This document shows, piece by piece, positions 62,789 to 64,000 of a DNA stretch of 64,000 bases (its first letter is position 1; every line of letters begins with the position of its first letter). The notes under the pieces were generated by a model that saw only the letters and a list, made by a program, of their open reading frames with translations, was not told the DNA's origin and made no database searches. Source of the stretch: Lachnospiraceae bacterium (GTDB taxonomy: Bacteria; Bacillota; Clostridia; Lachnospirales; Lachnospiraceae); the NCBI GenBank assembly GCA_009774175.1, contig VSNG01000012.1, positions 27,410 through 91,409 of the forward strand. The letters are read 5' to 3'. Both the position numbers and the translations under genes were made by a program.

Positions 62789-63924
62789 TCAGAAATTAAA
62801 GTAAATAAACGGATTATACGTGCCGCTGGCCATATAGGCCACACACACAACCAGAAGCGCCATCAGACCGATTGGATAAACAATCGTGCCCAACCGGCTC
62901 ACCGCCGATTTCGGGTTCTTATATAAAATCTCATTCATATTTCTGGCAATGGGTATGGAAAACAGAATCCCAAGAACCAGAAAGACAATATTCTCCCGTA
63001 TCATCATCACCGCAAGGTCACTGTAAAAGCCATTATTATTGACGCCCAGCATGTTCATAAAAAACCGCCCCGCCTGATAGAGATTATCCGCGCGAAACAC
63101 CACCCAGAGAGCGTTTACAACCATCAACGTGTAAAAATGCTTCACAAATTTACTCTTCATCTTTTTCGGATATTCAAAAAACCGCTCCGCAAGCTGGAAA
63201 ACAAAATACATCAGCCCCCAGAAGATAAAAGTCCAGTTCGCCCCGTGCCAGATACCTGTCAAAAGCCAAACCACCAGCATGTTGCGAACCATAAAGTCCT
63301 GATTTTTCACACGGCTTCCGCCAAGCGGAAAGTATACATATTCCCGAAACCAGTCCGTCAGGGAAATATGCCATCTCTTCCAGAAATCGGAAATGGATTC
63401 GGCAATGTACGGATAATTAAAATTCTCAGGAAACTTAAACCCGAAGCAGAGTCCCAGTCCGATTGCCATATCGGAATAAGCCGAAAAATCATAATATATC
63501 TGTAAAGAATAGGATATGCTCCCCAGCCAGGCTAACATCACCGGCACCGCCATTCTCTCCGTACCGATCATAGACCAGCGGAATATATTGTCCGCCATTC
63601 CCGCGAAAGCATTGGACAAAAGAATCTTTTTTGCAAGTCCCACCGTGAAACGGCTGATCCCCATGGAGAACATATTAAAATTTGACTTTCTGTGGCGAAT
63701 CTGCTCCGCAATCGTATTATACTGAATAATCGGTCCGGCGATCAGCTGTGGGAAAAAGGCGATATAGAGTCCCACATAAAAGGGATTCTCCGCCTTAACC
63801 GTTCCCCGGTACACATCCACCACATAGGACATCGCCTGAAAGGTAAAAAAGGAAATACCGATAGGCAAAGGCAGCGACACCGGCACAAGCCCGAAAGTCT
63901 CCATCACGAATCCCAGATATTTAA
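62789..63924 (-). pseudogene. MBOAT acyltransferase, N-terminus lost to an insertion
   Basis: About 372 aa can be read from GTG 63907, and the frame continues upstream as LKYLGF before ending at 63924, where foreign sequence starts; a stop codon follows at 63934-63932. MBOAT proteins of this type begin about 100 residues earlier. The core is intact (LPIGISFFTFQAMSYVVDVYRG, IYYDFSAYSDMAIGLGL, SFWKRWHIS-type WKRWHISLTDWF, IWHGANWTFIFWG with the catalytic His). The likely partner is the DHHW protein for acylating the cellulose polymer. Probably inactive here, unless an internal start gives a working protein. Confidence 0.7.
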
Positions 63925-64000
63925 GGCTCTGTCACAACAAATGGTTGATTTTTGACGAGAAATAGCGTATAATAATAGTAAGAAACAGTACCACCGAAGG
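63925..64000 (+). mobile_element. Insertion sequence end (ISL3-like), truncated by the window
   Basis: The sequence changes at 63925 from MBOAT coding to GGCTCTGTCACAAC, which resembles the terminal repeats of ISL3-type elements as I recall them. A strong outward-reading promoter toward the missing transposase follows. Family is a guess; no transposase is in the window. Confidence 0.55.
63945..63973 (+). promoter_or_regulatory. Likely transposase promoter
   Basis: TTGATT at 63945-63950, 17-nt spacer, TATAAT at 63968-63973, just inside the insertion sequence end. Confidence 0.55.

Noticed and set aside
1..64000. CRISPR arrays and tRNA or rRNA genes
   Set aside because: No regular repeat-spacer arrays and no tRNA or rRNA sequence were seen by eye.

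Overview
The window looks like chromosomal DNA of a spore-forming Clostridia species, most likely Lachnospiraceae. The reasons are Gram-positive Shine-Dalgarno sites (AGGAGG type), a T-box leader on ileS, SpoIID-like and SpoIIQ-like proteins, a SPOCS/LysM protein, the clostridial pyrK-pyrD arrangement, and lipoprotein or membrane-anchored polysaccharide enzymes. No species can be named from the sequence alone. Most of the window has intermediate GC; the stretch from about 39.43 to 48.90 kb is visibly more AT-rich.

Layout. 1-5.2 kb: 3' part of a GH42 beta-galactosidase, a membrane-fused spermidine-synthase-like protein and a SPOCS/LysM protein. 5.5-8.7 kb (+): cassette 1, CotH kinase - VTC polyphosphate-polymerase-like - DUF4956 membrane protein. 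8.7-13.7 kb: pyrimidine synthesis (pyrK-pyrD, pyrC) interleaved with a GNAT enzyme and a marR/flavin-reductase-like pair. 13.8-18.0 kb: PrcB-like lipoprotein, PlsC, a GH9-like lipoprotein and an amidohydrolase. 18.0-22.5 kb: degenerate SpoIIQ-like and SpoIID-like proteins, an EF-hand protein and a LamG protein. 22.5-35.8 kb: aconitase-like hydratase, HflX, an Hsp70 (HscC) with a giant J-like/TPR partner, glycogen phosphorylase and a secreted propeller-like protein. 35.8-39.4 kb: ileS with its T-box leader.

39.43-48.90 kb is an AT-rich island carrying one operon: FkbH, split transketolase, MaoC dehydratase, ACP, SDR, MBOAT, SGNH hydrolase and thioesterase. A divergent Xre-type regulator sits next to a 14+14 bp palindrome that overlaps the operon promoter. 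The island is flanked by a 28/31-identical direct repeat that is itself the ileS promoter. This suggests that the island inserted between the amidase/deacetylase gene and ileS. I read the operon as a Dlt-like system: FkbH, transketolase, MaoC and SDR build an unusual small acyl group on ACP, and MBOAT plus SGNH export it and attach it to a surface polymer. This is the best candidate in the window for an undescribed system.

48.9-63.9 kb (-) is a cellulose-type exopolysaccharide locus. It contains an MBOAT acyltransferase, a DHHW protein, a PilZ-containing cellulose synthase, cassette 2 (VTC - DUF4956 - CotH), a GH5 endoglucanase, a VCBS protein, an OmpR-type response regulator, a histidine kinase, a secreted unknown and an amidase-deacetylase fusion. 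The last gene is preceded by four TTGCATCA-type repeats spaced 22, 22 and 11 bp. At the right edge the MBOAT gene is cut by what looks like the end of an insertion sequence, so polymer acylation may be lost in this strain. All positions and motifs were read by eye. Family assignments rest on recalled motifs, not on searches.
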